This document shows, one piece after another, positions 26,102 through 34,606 of a stretch of 64,000 nucleotides of DNA. How positions within the stretch are numbered: position 1 is the first letter of the stretch; every line of letters begins with the position of its first letter. Origin of the DNA: Ovoidimarina sp038744785. Its GTDB lineage: Bacteria > Pseudomonadota > Alphaproteobacteria > Rhodobacterales > Rhodobacteraceae. Position numbers and translations under genes: made by a program. The stretch lies in assembly GCA_038744785.1 (NCBI GenBank), contig JBCDLX010000002.1, forward strand, positions 1 to 64,000, in the 5' to 3' direction. The notes below the pieces were generated by a model. That model saw only the letters and a program-made list of their open reading frames with translations. It had not been told where the DNA came from and made no database searches.

Positions 26102-27190
26102 ATGCCATCGATTCAGCTTGAGAGCCTCGTAAAGCGCTATGGCGCGGTTGAAGTTCTTCATGGCATTGACCTTGATATGGAGGACCACGAATTCACTGTC
26201 CTCGTGGGGCCGTCGGGGTGCGGAAAGTCTACGACACTTCGTATGATCGCCGGTCTCGAAGATGTTTCAGACGGCGAAATTTTCGTGGGCGGCAAACCCG
26301 TCAGCCACCTTGAGCCGAAGGACCGCGACCTTGCGATGGTCTTTCAGGACTATGCTCTATACCCGCACATGAATGTGGCGCAAAACATCTCGTTCGCCCT
26401 AAGGCTTGCCCGGCGACCGAAGTCAGAGGTCGACGCAAAGGTCAAAGAAGTGGCCGCAACGGTCGGGTTGACAGAGTTTTTGCATCGCAAGCCTGGGGCG
26501 CTCTCGGGCGGCCAACGACAGCGTGTCGCAATGGCCAGGGCGCTCGCCAAAGACAGCTCGATCTTTCTGTTCGACGAACCTCTTTCGAACCTTGATGCGA
26601 AACTACGCGGGCAGATGCGCGCCGAACTGGCGTTGATGAGCCAACGCGTTCAGAAGAACATGATCTATGTGACGCACGACCAGATCGAGGCGATGACGCT
26701 GGCCGACCGTATTGTCGTCATGCACGGCGGATACATCCAGCAGCAGGGGACGCCCGAAGAACTTTTCAAGCGGCCCGCGAACAAATTCGTCGCCGGATTT
26801 CTTGGCTCGCCTCCGATGAATTTTCTTCAGGGAGAGATTAAAGAACGCGACGGCTCAGTCTTTGTGGCGGGGCAGGGCTTCGACCTCAAGATCGATGGCC
26901 CAAAAGCTGGTGCGGCCCGCGCCCATTCCGATCGCACAGTCATCCTTGGGGTGCGCCCGTCGGATCTCCGCTACAGCCCCGATGCGCAACAGGAGGGATC
27001 TCTGACGCTCGCCGTCGCCGTTTCCGAATATGTCGGCGCCCAGTCCGTCCTTTTATGCAAGTGCGGATCGGCTGATGTGATGGTCGAAATCGCTTCGGAC
27101 ACGCCGGTTGGGCTTGGCCAGACTATGAAGTTCGCCATCAACTCGGCGGGCATCCATCTGTTCGACAAGGAAACCGAAAAAGCAATCTAG
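26102..27190 (+). CDS. Carbohydrate ABC transporter ATP-binding protein (UgpC/MalK family)
   Basis: A 362-residue ATPase of the MalK/UgpC class. It has Walker A GPSGCGKSTTLRMIAG, the Q-loop FQDYALYPHMNVAQNISFAL, signature LSGGQRQRVAMARA, Walker B FLFDEPLSNLD and the switch region VTHDQIEAMTLADRI. A C-terminal TOBE/OB domain of about 110 residues is present. It is the first gene of the operon rather than the last, directly behind the operator pair. It should drive the two family-1 permeases downstream. Confidence 0.93.
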   Translation: MPSIQLESLVKRYGAVEVLHGIDLDMEDHEFTVLVGPSGCGKSTTLRMIAGLEDVSDGEIFVGGKPVSHLEPKDRDLAMVFQDYALYPHMNVAQNISFALRLARRPKSEVDAKVKEVAATVGLTEFLHRKPGALSGGQRQRVAMARALAKDSSIFLFDEPLSNLDAKLRGQMRAELALMSQRVQKNMIYVTHDQIEAMTLADRIVVMHGGYIQQQGTPEELFKRPANKFVAGFLGSPPMNFLQGEIKERDGSVFVAGQGFDLKIDGPKAGAARAHSDRTVILGVRPSDLRYSPDAQQEGSLTLAVAVSEYVGAQSVLLCKCGSADVMVEIASDTPVGLGQTMKFAINSAGIHLFDKETEKAI

Positions 27191-27212
27191 CCAACATCAA
27201 CGGGAGGAAAAC

Positions 27213-28541
27213 ATGTTGAAATCTCTAGGAACTGTGGCAACGGGTTTGTCCCTGGCCGCCCTTGTGGCCGGGTCTGCACTTGCTAATCCTTACGAAGAAT
27301 ATGAAGGGACGACCCTGATCGTGAATTTCCCGGCGCATCCCCACTATGACGCCGTGATGAGGATCCTTCCAGAGTTTACGAAGCAGACCGGGATCGAGGT
27401 TGAGGTAGACCAGCTGCCATACTTAAAAATGCGCGAGCGGCAGACTCTGGAACTTGCGCAGGAAGAGGGCGAGTATGACTTGATCGCCTACGTGGTGTTT
27501 TCGAAAGCAGATTACGTTTACGCCGATCAGCTCGAAAACCTGGCCAAGTATTACATGAACCCCAGACTGGCCGATCCTAGCTACGACGCAAACGACCTGA
27601 TCGACGGCTATGTGTACAATATCGGGTTTGCCGGTGGCGATAAGGGATATCTTGAGGGCAAAACAGGGTCCCTTTTTGGAATCCCCTACGGATCAGAAAC
27701 ATCCATCCTCGGCTACCGCACGGACATCTTCGAAAAGCATGGACTGGACGTTCCCGAGACTTACGATGAGATGCTTGAGATCGCCTGCAAGATCCCCGAG
27801 CTTGAACCTGGAATGGGTGGGGTTGCAAGCCGGGCCGCGTCCGGTCACCACGCCTCACACGCGTTTTTGTTACATCTTGCCCCGCTCGGCGGTCGGGTCT
27901 TCGACGATCAGTGGAACCCGATCGTGAACAATGAAGCCGGCGTTCAGGCTGCGGAGGCCCTTAAGAAGATTGTCGATTGCGGGCCGGAGGGTGCCAAGAA
28001 CTTTGGGTTTGGGGAAGCTTTGGGTGCATTTCTGAATGGCGACACCGCAATGTTCCTCGACACAACTGTGGTTGCAGGTCAAATCGACGACCCGTCGAAG
28101 AGCCAGGTCGTGGGTAAGGTCGATTGGGCCCTGCATCCCATGGGCACGCGTCGCGGCAGCCAGACTGGCGGCTTTGGCATCGGCATTCCCTCGAACGCCG
28201 AAAACAAGGAAGCGGCCTTCCTGCTTATGCAATGGCTGACCTCCAAGGAAGGCGACAAGCTTGTGGCCCTTGCCGGTGGAAACCCATCGCGTTTCTCGAC
28301 CCATGCCGATGCGGACGTGAACGCGAAGTTTCCCCACATGGCGACGTTCGGCGAAGCGCTGAAGCACGCGGATCCGGACTGGCGTCCTATCATCCCGGTC
28401 TGGGGCAAGATCAACGCTGACCTGGGGACGACGCTGTCAAAGGTCCTAACGGAAGACCTGGATATCCAAGAGGCCCTTGATGGTGTGGCCGAGCGGACTA
28501 AAGCCGTGATGGAAGAAGCTGGGTATTACACCTGGAACTGA
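27213..28541 (+). CDS. Family-1 extracellular sugar-binding protein
   Basis: A 442-residue substrate-binding protein with signal peptide (cleavage near ALA|NP). Features of the family-1 fold include LIVNFPAHPHYDAVMRILPEFTKQTGIEVEVDQLPY, YDLIAYVVFSKADYVYADQLENL, IPYGSETSILGYRTDIFEKHGLDVPETYDEML and ENKEAAFLLMQWLTSKEGDKL. GGGAGGAAAAC precedes the ATG. It lies 22 bases after the ATPase gene and 73 before the first permease, with a 10-base-pair hairpin in that gap. The ligand is unknown, possibly an oligosaccharide or polyol. Confidence 0.9.
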   Translation: MLKSLGTVATGLSLAALVAGSALANPYEEYEGTTLIVNFPAHPHYDAVMRILPEFTKQTGIEVEVDQLPYLKMRERQTLELAQEEGEYDLIAYVVFSKADYVYADQLENLAKYYMNPRLADPSYDANDLIDGYVYNIGFAGGDKGYLEGKTGSLFGIPYGSETSILGYRTDIFEKHGLDVPETYDEMLEIACKIPELEPGMGGVASRAASGHHASHAFLLHLAPLGGRVFDDQWNPIVNNEAGVQAAEALKKIVDCGPEGAKNFGFGEALGAFLNGDTAMFLDTTVVAGQIDDPSKSQVVGKVDWALHPMGTRRGSQTGGFGIGIPSNAENKEAAFLLMQWLTSKEGDKLVALAGGNPSRFSTHADADVNAKFPHMATFGEALKHADPDWRPIIPVWGKINADLGTTLSKVLTEDLDIQEALDGVAERTKAVMEEAGYYTWN

Positions 28542-28551
28542 TCCTCCCTCC

Positions 28552-28577
28552 GCCGGGGCGATTTCGGTCGCCCCGGC
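28552..28577 (+). terminator. GC hairpin after the family-1 binding-protein gene
   Basis: GCCGGGGCGA (28552-28561) and TCGCCCCGGC (28568-28577) form a perfect 10-base-pair stem with loop TTTCGG. No T-run follows and permease genes continue after it, so it probably stabilises the upstream message or partly attenuates. Confidence 0.65.
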
Positions 28578-28614
28578 ACGCCTGACCCGCTCCATACCAC
28601 TAGGGAGACGTCCC

Positions 28615-29526
28615 ATGTCGATGGCCCGCGCCAATCGAATGACCCCATACCTATTCATGGCTCCAGCCGCTGTGATCATGGCAATCGCCCTGATCTATCC
28701 GCTGGGATACATGGTCTGGGGTAGCTTCAGGGATTGGGACCCCAGTCAGACGATCGGCGAAGCCGAATTCGTGGGTCTGAAGAACTACATCACGCTTTGG
28801 GGGGATCCCAACTTTCGCGAAAGCCTGTCGGTCACGCTTCGCTTTGCATTCTTCGTCGTCACGTTCGAGATGGTGATCGGCGTTGGGCTTGCTCTCCTTT
28901 TGGATCGCGACATTCGCGGGATGTCCGTCCTTAGAACGCTTTTCATTCTGCCGATGATGATCGCACCGGTCGTGGTCGGCCTGATGTGGCGATACATGTA
29001 CCACCCCACCGTCGGGACATTTAACCGGACGTTGGAAGGCCTGGGTCTGCCGACAGTGGACTGGTTGGGCCAGCATGCGCTGATGAGTGTGATCATCGCC
29101 GATATCTGGCAATGGACACCCTTTATCTTTATCCTTGCGCTGGCTGCCCTTCAGTCTTTGCCACGATCCGCATTAGAGGCCGCCCGCATCGACGGGGCCA
29201 CCGCCTGGCAACAGATCTGGCACATCAAGCTGCCGCTTATGATGCCAGTGCTGATTGTAACTGGGCTTCTGCGGATGATCGATGCGTTCAAGGTGCTAGA
29301 GGTCATTCTTGTCATGACCGAAGGCGGCCCCGGGCTTTCAACTGAGATCCTTGCCCTGCGTATTTCGCGAACTGCCACCGAGTTCCGGGAGCTCGGCGTT
29401 GCAGCGGCGATGTCGAACTACCTGCTTCTACTCTTGCTCGCGCTGACGCTTGGCATGTTCTTGTTTCAGCGCGTTCAAGACGCGCGTGCCGCGCGGGTCC
29501 GTGCGGCTGCCGAGGAGGACACTTGA
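28615..29526 (+). CDS. Carbohydrate ABC transporter permease 1 (MalF/UgpA type)
   Basis: A 303-residue inner-membrane permease with six predicted helices. The EAA loop is visible as LEAARIDGATAWQQIWHIKLPLM, preceded by ADIWQWTPFIFILALAALQSLP. It overlaps the second permease by one base (TGATG). The coupling loop should contact the ATPase encoded at 26102. Confidence 0.93.
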   Translation: MSMARANRMTPYLFMAPAAVIMAIALIYPLGYMVWGSFRDWDPSQTIGEAEFVGLKNYITLWGDPNFRESLSVTLRFAFFVVTFEMVIGVGLALLLDRDIRGMSVLRTLFILPMMIAPVVVGLMWRYMYHPTVGTFNRTLEGLGLPTVDWLGQHALMSVIIADIWQWTPFIFILALAALQSLPRSALEAARIDGATAWQQIWHIKLPLMMPVLIVTGLLRMIDAFKVLEVILVMTEGGPGLSTEILALRISRTATEFRELGVAAAMSNYLLLLLLALTLGMFLFQRVQDARAARVRAAAEEDT

Positions 29527-30461
29527 TGTCTCAGTCCCGCGACCGGCAAAGCCCGGCCTTTATTGCCCTGATCGCCATCCTTGTGTTCATGTCGGTCGGT
29601 CCGGTGCTTCTGATGCTGGTCAACAGCTTCAAGCTTGACGTGGACATTATCTCTGGAACGTCCGGTTTGATCTTTCTTCCGACGATCCAGAACTATGAGA
29701 CAGCGTTGTGCGACATCCTCTGGTACGAGCCGGAGCATATCGACTTTTGTTCCCTCAAGTTTGGCGGCGCGTTTATTAACTCGCTGATCATTGCGCTAAT
29801 TTCCACGGCTCTGACATTGGTGATCGGATGCATGGCGGCTTATGCGCTTGTGCGGTTCCGTTTCATGGGCCGCGATACCGTTTCACTCACGACGCTTATG
29901 GTTCGGATGGTGCCGCCTGCGGTCCTTCTTGTTCCGGTCTTTGGGCTTTGGAACAACGAATTCTGCATTGACCGGGACAGCCTGGTTGGGGGTGCAATAC
30001 GCGACGCTTTTGGAGGCAGGGGGGATGTTTGCCTTGCCGGAACCCACAGCGGTATCATCCTGATCTATGTGGCGATGAACCTCCCATTTGTAATCTGGAT
30101 ACTGCAAAGCTTCATCGTCCAGGTGCCGCGTTCGTTGGAAGAAGCGGCGCGCGTTGACGGGGCGGGCCCATTTCAGGTTTTCTTCAAGGTTGTCCTGCCG
30201 CTCATCAAACCGGGCCTTGCAGCGGCGGCGATCTTCACGTTCCGCATCGCCTGGAATGAATACCTGCTGGCCTCTGCCTTGAGCGACCGCAACACAAAGA
30301 CCGTTCCCATCTTGATTGTAAACAACATGAGCGAGTTCAATGTCGAGTGGGGGGTGATCATGGCGACGGGCATGCTGCTGGCGATCCCACCGATCATCTT
30401 CACCTTGTTTGCAAGCCGACAGATCATCACCGGTATGACCGCGGGCGCTGTCAAAGGCTGA
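29526..30461 (+). CDS. Carbohydrate ABC transporter permease 2 (MalG/UgpE type), with extra loop residues
   Basis: A 311-residue permease with EAA loop LEEAARVDGAGPFQVFFKVVLPLI. Two stretches look inserted compared with usual MalG-type proteins. One is a Cys-containing segment around residues 60-75 (CDILWYEPEHIDFCSLKF). The other is at about residues 150-180, holding NNEFCIDRD and GGRGDVCLAGTH, just before the conserved NLPFVIWILQSF. Both would lie on the periplasmic side by family topology, and the paired cysteines could form disulfides. The ATG overlaps the preceding stop. Confidence 0.9.
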   Translation: MSQSRDRQSPAFIALIAILVFMSVGPVLLMLVNSFKLDVDIISGTSGLIFLPTIQNYETALCDILWYEPEHIDFCSLKFGGAFINSLIIALISTALTLVIGCMAAYALVRFRFMGRDTVSLTTLMVRMVPPAVLLVPVFGLWNNEFCIDRDSLVGGAIRDAFGGRGDVCLAGTHSGIILIYVAMNLPFVIWILQSFIVQVPRSLEEAARVDGAGPFQVFFKVVLPLIKPGLAAAAIFTFRIAWNEYLLASALSDRNTKTVPILIVNNMSEFNVEWGVIMATGMLLAIPPIIFTLFASRQIITGMTAGAVKG

Positions 30462-30464
30462 TCC

Positions 30465-31223
30465 ATGTGGGAATGGCTTGTCTCACCCATCGATCCGTCG
30501 CGGATCCATGATGTCGGACGCGCGGTTTCGTGGCATGGGCGGGCAATGGTTTTGGGCTGGGGTGTGTTAGCGCCACTTGCTGTACTGGTCGCACGGTTTT
30601 TTAAGGTCCTGCCAGGGCAGGACTGGCCGCGCGAACTGGACAATCGGTTTTGGTGGCGCAGTCACTGGATCGGCCAATCACTGGTTGTTGCCGTTACGAT
30701 AGTTGGTCTGTTGCTCGTGCTTCCCAGCGACATCACGGCGATGACCCTGCACGGTTGGCTGGGATATTCGGTTCTTGTCGGGGTTGCGGTTCAGATCCTC
30801 CTTGGTTTGTTTCGGGGGTCGAAGGGCGGGCCAACGGCGCCGGCCGCGGACGGGAGCCTTCGCGGACATCACTACGACATGACGCCCTGGCGACGGACGT
30901 TCGAAGTTCTGCACAAAACGATCGGATACACGCTGCTCGTTCTCGCGACAACGACGATCTTTTTGGGACTTTGGACGGCAAACGCCCCCATCTGGATGTG
31001 GCTGGTGCTTTCCATTTGGTTGCCCTCTTTGATTGCCGTCTTTGTGATATTCCAGAAGCGCGGAATGGCGGTAGATACTTACCAGGCAATCTGGGGCGAC
31101 AATCTGCGCCACCCAGGAAACAGAAGGCCGCCCCCGGGGTGGGGTATGCGTCGGCTTGAAGCGAAGACGAAGAGGAATGAAGATGTTCGGTTTGATCGAA
31201 GGAACAGGGTTCGAAATCCTTGA
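30465..31223 (+). CDS. Cytochrome b561-like membrane protein in the sugar operon
   Basis: A 252-residue protein with about five to six hydrophobic helices. Histidines are positioned like the haem ligands of the b561/ferric-reductase-like fold: SWHGRAMVLGWG, RSHWIGQSL, TLHGWLGYSV and EVLHKTIGY. The last 50 residues are polar and basic. It starts 3 bases after the permease stop and overlaps the SMP-30 gene, so it is cotranscribed with the importer. It may pass electrons across the membrane, for example from a periplasmic sugar oxidation, but that is inference. Confidence 0.65.
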   Translation: MWEWLVSPIDPSRIHDVGRAVSWHGRAMVLGWGVLAPLAVLVARFFKVLPGQDWPRELDNRFWWRSHWIGQSLVVAVTIVGLLLVLPSDITAMTLHGWLGYSVLVGVAVQILLGLFRGSKGGPTAPAADGSLRGHHYDMTPWRRTFEVLHKTIGYTLLVLATTTIFLGLWTANAPIWMWLVLSIWLPSLIAVFVIFQKRGMAVDTYQAIWGDNLRHPGNRRPPPGWGMRRLEAKTKRNEDVRFDRRNRVRNP

Positions 31224-32106
31224 TCCCAGTTTTGAGGAATGCCTGATCGGACATGCCCGGGTCGAGCGTTTATGGACTGGCGCGCGCTGGTCGGAAGGCC
31301 CGGTCTGGTTTGCGGCTGGCCGCTATCTGGTCTGGTCGGATATCCCGAACAATCTCATGATGCGATGGGACGAGGCGGACGGGTCTGTCTCTGTGTTTCG
31401 GCAGCCTTCGCAAAACTCGAATGGTAACACGGTTGATCGGCAGGGGAGGCTGATCACGTGCGAACACCTGGCGCGCCGTGTGACCCGCACCGAAATTGAT
31501 GGATCGGTGACGGTAATTGCCGACAATTTCGACGGTAAGCGTCTGAATTCCCCCAACGATGTTGTAGTTTCGTCTGATGGGTCGATTTGGTTTACCGATC
31601 CTAGCTACGGTATCCTGATGGACTACGAGGGTAACCGCGCCGAGAGCGAGATTGGCGCATGTCACGTGTATAGGGTGGACCCTTCCGGTCGGATTAGTAT
31701 TGTCGCCGATGACTATGTGAAACCCAACGGGCTGGCCTTTTCGCCCGATGAAAGCATGCTCTATATCGCCGATACCGGCGCGACCCACACCCCTGCGGGG
31801 CCGAGGCATATCCGACGCCATACTGTGGGCTCCGATTGGTCCCTGTCTGATGGGCGTATTCTGGCCGAATGCTCAGACGGTCTCTTCGACGGATTTCGCG
31901 TTGATCGGCAGGGCCGGATCTGGAGCTCGGCCGGAGACGGTGTTCATTGCCTGTCGCCTGATGGCGCATTGATCGGCAAGGTCCGCATCCCAGAGATGGT
32001 CGCCAACGTTTGTTTCGGCGGTCCTAAGCTTAACCGGCTGTTCATTTGTGGCACCACCTCACTTTATTCGGTGTATCTCAACGTGAACGGTGTTTCGCCT
32101 GTGTGA
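31183..32106 (+). CDS. SMP-30/gluconolactonase-family protein
   Basis: A 307-residue six-bladed beta-propeller of the SMP-30/gluconolactonase/LRE family. Visible metal-site and family motifs are RWSEGPVWFAAGRYLVWSD, NGNTVDRQGRLITCEH, SPNDVVVSSDGSIWFTDPSYGI, KPNGLAFSPDESMLYIADTG and DGFRVDRQGRIWSS. These enzymes hydrolyse aldonolactones to sugar acids. The start I prefer is the ATG at 31183 with AGAGGA upstream; ATG 31177 is an alternative. It overlaps the b561-like gene by about 40 bases. A lactonase next to an importer and a gluconate pathway fits oxidative sugar catabolism. Confidence 0.9.
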   Translation: MFGLIEGTGFEILDPSFEECLIGHARVERLWTGARWSEGPVWFAAGRYLVWSDIPNNLMMRWDEADGSVSVFRQPSQNSNGNTVDRQGRLITCEHLARRVTRTEIDGSVTVIADNFDGKRLNSPNDVVVSSDGSIWFTDPSYGILMDYEGNRAESEIGACHVYRVDPSGRISIVADDYVKPNGLAFSPDESMLYIADTGATHTPAGPRHIRRHTVGSDWSLSDGRILAECSDGLFDGFRVDRQGRIWSSAGDGVHCLSPDGALIGKVRIPEMVANVCFGGPKLNRLFICGTTSLYSVYLNVNGVSPV

Positions 32107-32118
32107 GGGAGTAGGGCG

Positions 32119-32541
32119 ATGTCCACATCACGCTATACGGTCGAAACGCTTGTCCTGACGCATGCTGCGGTCCTTGACATGATGGGGGCCGGCATCGCGA
32201 AGGCAGAGCAAATCGGGCAGCCGCAATGCATTGTCATCGTCGACGCAAGTGGCGAGACACTGGGGCAGATCCGTATGGTTGGCGCGAAGTATCTGAGTAT
32301 GAAAAGCGCGCGCGCCAAGGCCCGCACAGCGGCATCCATCGGGGCGGAAACCACGGCCATCCCGGAAACAGTCGGGCCCGCCATCGCCGCGGCAACCGAT
32401 GGCGACGTGACCCGATTGGGGGGCGGTTTGCCAATCCGCGTGGACGGTCATCTTTTGGGTGGGATTGGGGTCGGCTCCGGCAGCCCGGCCGATGATTTGG
32501 CTGTCGCCGAAGCGGCGTTATCCGTCCTTGAACGAGGTTGA
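32119..32541 (+). CDS. GlcG/HbpS-family small protein
   Basis: A 140-residue protein of the GlcG/HbpS (DUF336) family: LTHAAVLDMMGAGIAKAEQIGQPQCIVIVDASGE, SARAKARTAASIG, GGGLPIRVDGHLLGGIGVGSGSPADDLAVAEAAL. Members bind haem or cobalamin or act in glycolate/diol operons. It lies 12 bases after the lactonase and ends the operon. There is no signal peptide, so it should be cytoplasmic. Confidence 0.85.
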   Translation: MSTSRYTVETLVLTHAAVLDMMGAGIAKAEQIGQPQCIVIVDASGETLGQIRMVGAKYLSMKSARAKARTAASIGAETTAIPETVGPAIAAATDGDVTRLGGGLPIRVDGHLLGGIGVGSGSPADDLAVAEAALSVLERG

Positions 32542-32624
32542 GCGGGGCAGGGCGGTCAAACCCGGATGCCCGGGCAGGCATCTTCAGGTTGACCAAGATC
32601 GGTAGCGGACATCCGATTGACGCA

Positions 32625-33566
32625 TCACCGCTCACCCCGCCGATAGGGGATCATCAATGCGGCCGGAACCTCGGCCCGGCGCGCAACCAGTACCAGCGCC
32701 AGAATGGAAAGGACATAAGGCGCCATCAGGAAAAGCTGGTACGGGACACCTTCAACCACTGTCTGAAGACGCAACTGATAGGCGTCGAAGAATGCAAACA
32801 AAACCGCACCCAAAAGCGCCTTGCCCGGGCGCCATGACGCAAAGACGACAAGGGCGATGCAAATCCATCCGCGGCCCTGAACCATCCCGGGAAAGAAACT
32901 GTCGAATGCGGCCATCGTGAGGAAACTGCCACCAACGGCCATAAGCGCTGAGCCCGCCACAACGGCCCCGATCCGGATGCGCATCGGATCTAAGCCTTGC
33001 GCCTCGACTGCATGCGGGTTTTCCCCAGTCATCCTGATTGCAAGCCCCAACGGGGTTCTTGCAAGCACGTATGCCATCACCGCGACGGCAAAAAGGGCAA
33101 GGTAAGTGGGGAAGGTTTGTGAGAACAGTACCGGGCCCAGAATGGGAATGTCCGACAGGACTGGAAGCGCGAGGACCTCGAACGGTTCGATTGTCGGGGG
33201 AAGGTCACCGACCTCAACGATCAGGCGATAAAGGTAATACGCTAGCGCAGAGGCGAACAATGTGATCCCCAGGCCAGAAACGTGTTGCGACAGCCCCAGA
33301 GGCACCGTCAGCGTGGCATGCAGAAGACCCATAACAGCGCCGCAGATGGCGGCCACGACCAGTCCGGCCCAAAGCGGCGCACCCAGGTACACTGCCAACC
33401 AGCCCGTCATCGCCCCCATGGTCATGATCCCCTCGATCCCGAGGTTCAGAACACCTGCACGCTCGCACAAAAGCGCACCCAAGACCCCAAAGATCAGCGG
33501 CGTCGCAATGCGCAGAACCGCCGCCCAAAGGCTTGTGTTAAGCAAAAGGTCAATGGCTTCGGTCAT
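32625..33566 (-). CDS. BMP-type ABC transporter permease 2 (YufQ/NupQ type)
   Basis: A 313-residue permease of the basic-membrane-protein/nucleoside importer class (related to ribose-type permeases). Motifs: PLIFGVLGALLCERAGVLNLGIEGIMTMGAM, GLGITLFASALAYYLYR and NPHAVEAQGLDPMRIRIGAVVAGSALMAVGGSFL. The open frame extends much further upstream, but the MTEAIDLLL start at 33566 overlaps the preceding permease by 4 bases and matches the family. It is the last gene of the minus-strand operon. Confidence 0.92.
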   Translation of the reverse strand: MTEAIDLLLNTSLWAAVLRIATPLIFGVLGALLCERAGVLNLGIEGIMTMGAMTGWLAVYLGAPLWAGLVVAAICGAVMGLLHATLTVPLGLSQHVSGLGITLFASALAYYLYRLIVEVGDLPPTIEPFEVLALPVLSDIPILGPVLFSQTFPTYLALFAVAVMAYVLARTPLGLAIRMTGENPHAVEAQGLDPMRIRIGAVVAGSALMAVGGSFLTMAAFDSFFPGMVQGRGWICIALVVFASWRPGKALLGAVLFAFFDAYQLRLQTVVEGVPYQLFLMAPYVLSILALVLVARRAEVPAALMIPYRRGER

Positions 33567-34606
33567 CGGCGCACCTGGTGAGTTGTAAACAGAAGGGCCA
33601 CGATCATTGTCAGAAGGCAAAGCGCCACGATCACGTCGGCAATAAAGCTTGGCACCCCTGTCGCCCGGCTCATTGCGTCGGCACCGACGAACACTGTGGC
33701 AACGAACACAGCGCCCGCGACAACGCCCGCCGGATGAAGCGCAGCCAGCATTGCCACGACGATCCCTGCATAGCCAAAACCGGGGCTCATCGTGGTGGTC
33801 ACCCCTGCCGTCACCCCCATGACTTCGACCGATCCCGCAAGACCGGCCAGCGCGCCTGAAAGCAGGGCGACCCCCATGATTGTCCGCGGCAGAGATACCC
33901 CTGCAAAGGACGAGGCGGTGGCGTTCAACCCCGCCGCCCGGGTTTCTGCACCAAAGACAGTGCGGGCGAACACAAGCCACACGATCCCGGCCGCCGCGAC
34001 CGCAAACAAAAGGCCAATGTGAAGCCGCGTTCGGGGCACCAGGTCTGGCAGGCGAAAACTGCTGTCGACTGGCACGGATTGCGGCCAGCCGAAGGCAAGC
34101 GGGTCCCGCAGCGGGCCTTCGATCATCAGGCCGACCAACAGAATGATGATGAAGTTCAAGAGAAGCGTGGTCACAACCTCATCCACGCCAAAGCGTAACC
34201 GCAGGTAAGCTGGTCCCGCCAATAGCAACGCGCCTGCGGCCATACCGGCAAGCATCAAGACGGGTATCCCGATGAACCCCGGCACCGCCAGCGAATGCCC
34301 GATCCAGGCGGTTGCCAGGGCACCGACGAAGAACTGACCTTCGCCCCCGATGTTCCAAAGCCGCGCCCGAAATGCGACGGCTGCGGCCAGACCCGTGAAG
34401 ATCAGTGGTGTGGCGCGGGTCAGCATCTCGGTGATCGAAAGCCGCGAACCCAGGGCACCGCGCAGCATTTCGCCATAGGCGGTGATCGGGTTCACGCCCG
34501 CAGCGGCGATCAGCCCGGCGGCCAGAACCAGCGCCACGGCCACCGCCGCCAAAGGCGCAAGAAACGCAAGGATCACCGGGGTATGGGCGCGGCGCTCAAG
34601 ACGCAT
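33563..34606 (-). CDS. BMP-type ABC transporter permease 1 (YufP/NupP type)
   Basis: A 347-residue permease. Family motifs are ATPLIFTGLAAAVAFRARLWNIGGEGQFFVGALATAW, GVDEVVTTLLLNFIIILLVG, LNATASSFAGVSLPRTIMGVALLSGALAGLAGSVEVMG and PGFGYAGIVVAMLAALHPAG. It overlaps the ATPase gene upstream by 11 bases and the next permease by 4, consistent with a tightly coupled importer operon for nucleosides or similar heterocycles. Confidence 0.92.
   Translation of the reverse strand: MRLERRAHTPVILAFLAPLAAVAVALVLAAGLIAAAGVNPITAYGEMLRGALGSRLSITEMLTRATPLIFTGLAAAVAFRARLWNIGGEGQFFVGALATAWIGHSLAVPGFIGIPVLMLAGMAAGALLLAGPAYLRLRFGVDEVVTTLLLNFIIILLVGLMIEGPLRDPLAFGWPQSVPVDSSFRLPDLVPRTRLHIGLLFAVAAAGIVWLVFARTVFGAETRAAGLNATASSFAGVSLPRTIMGVALLSGALAGLAGSVEVMGVTAGVTTTMSPGFGYAGIVVAMLAALHPAGVVAGAVFVATVFVGADAMSRATGVPSFIADVIVALCLLTMIVALLFTTHQVRR

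Noticed and set aside
33567..33980. 138-codon N-terminal extension of the second BMP permease
   Set aside because: It overlaps the first permease in another frame; the family begins at MTEAID.
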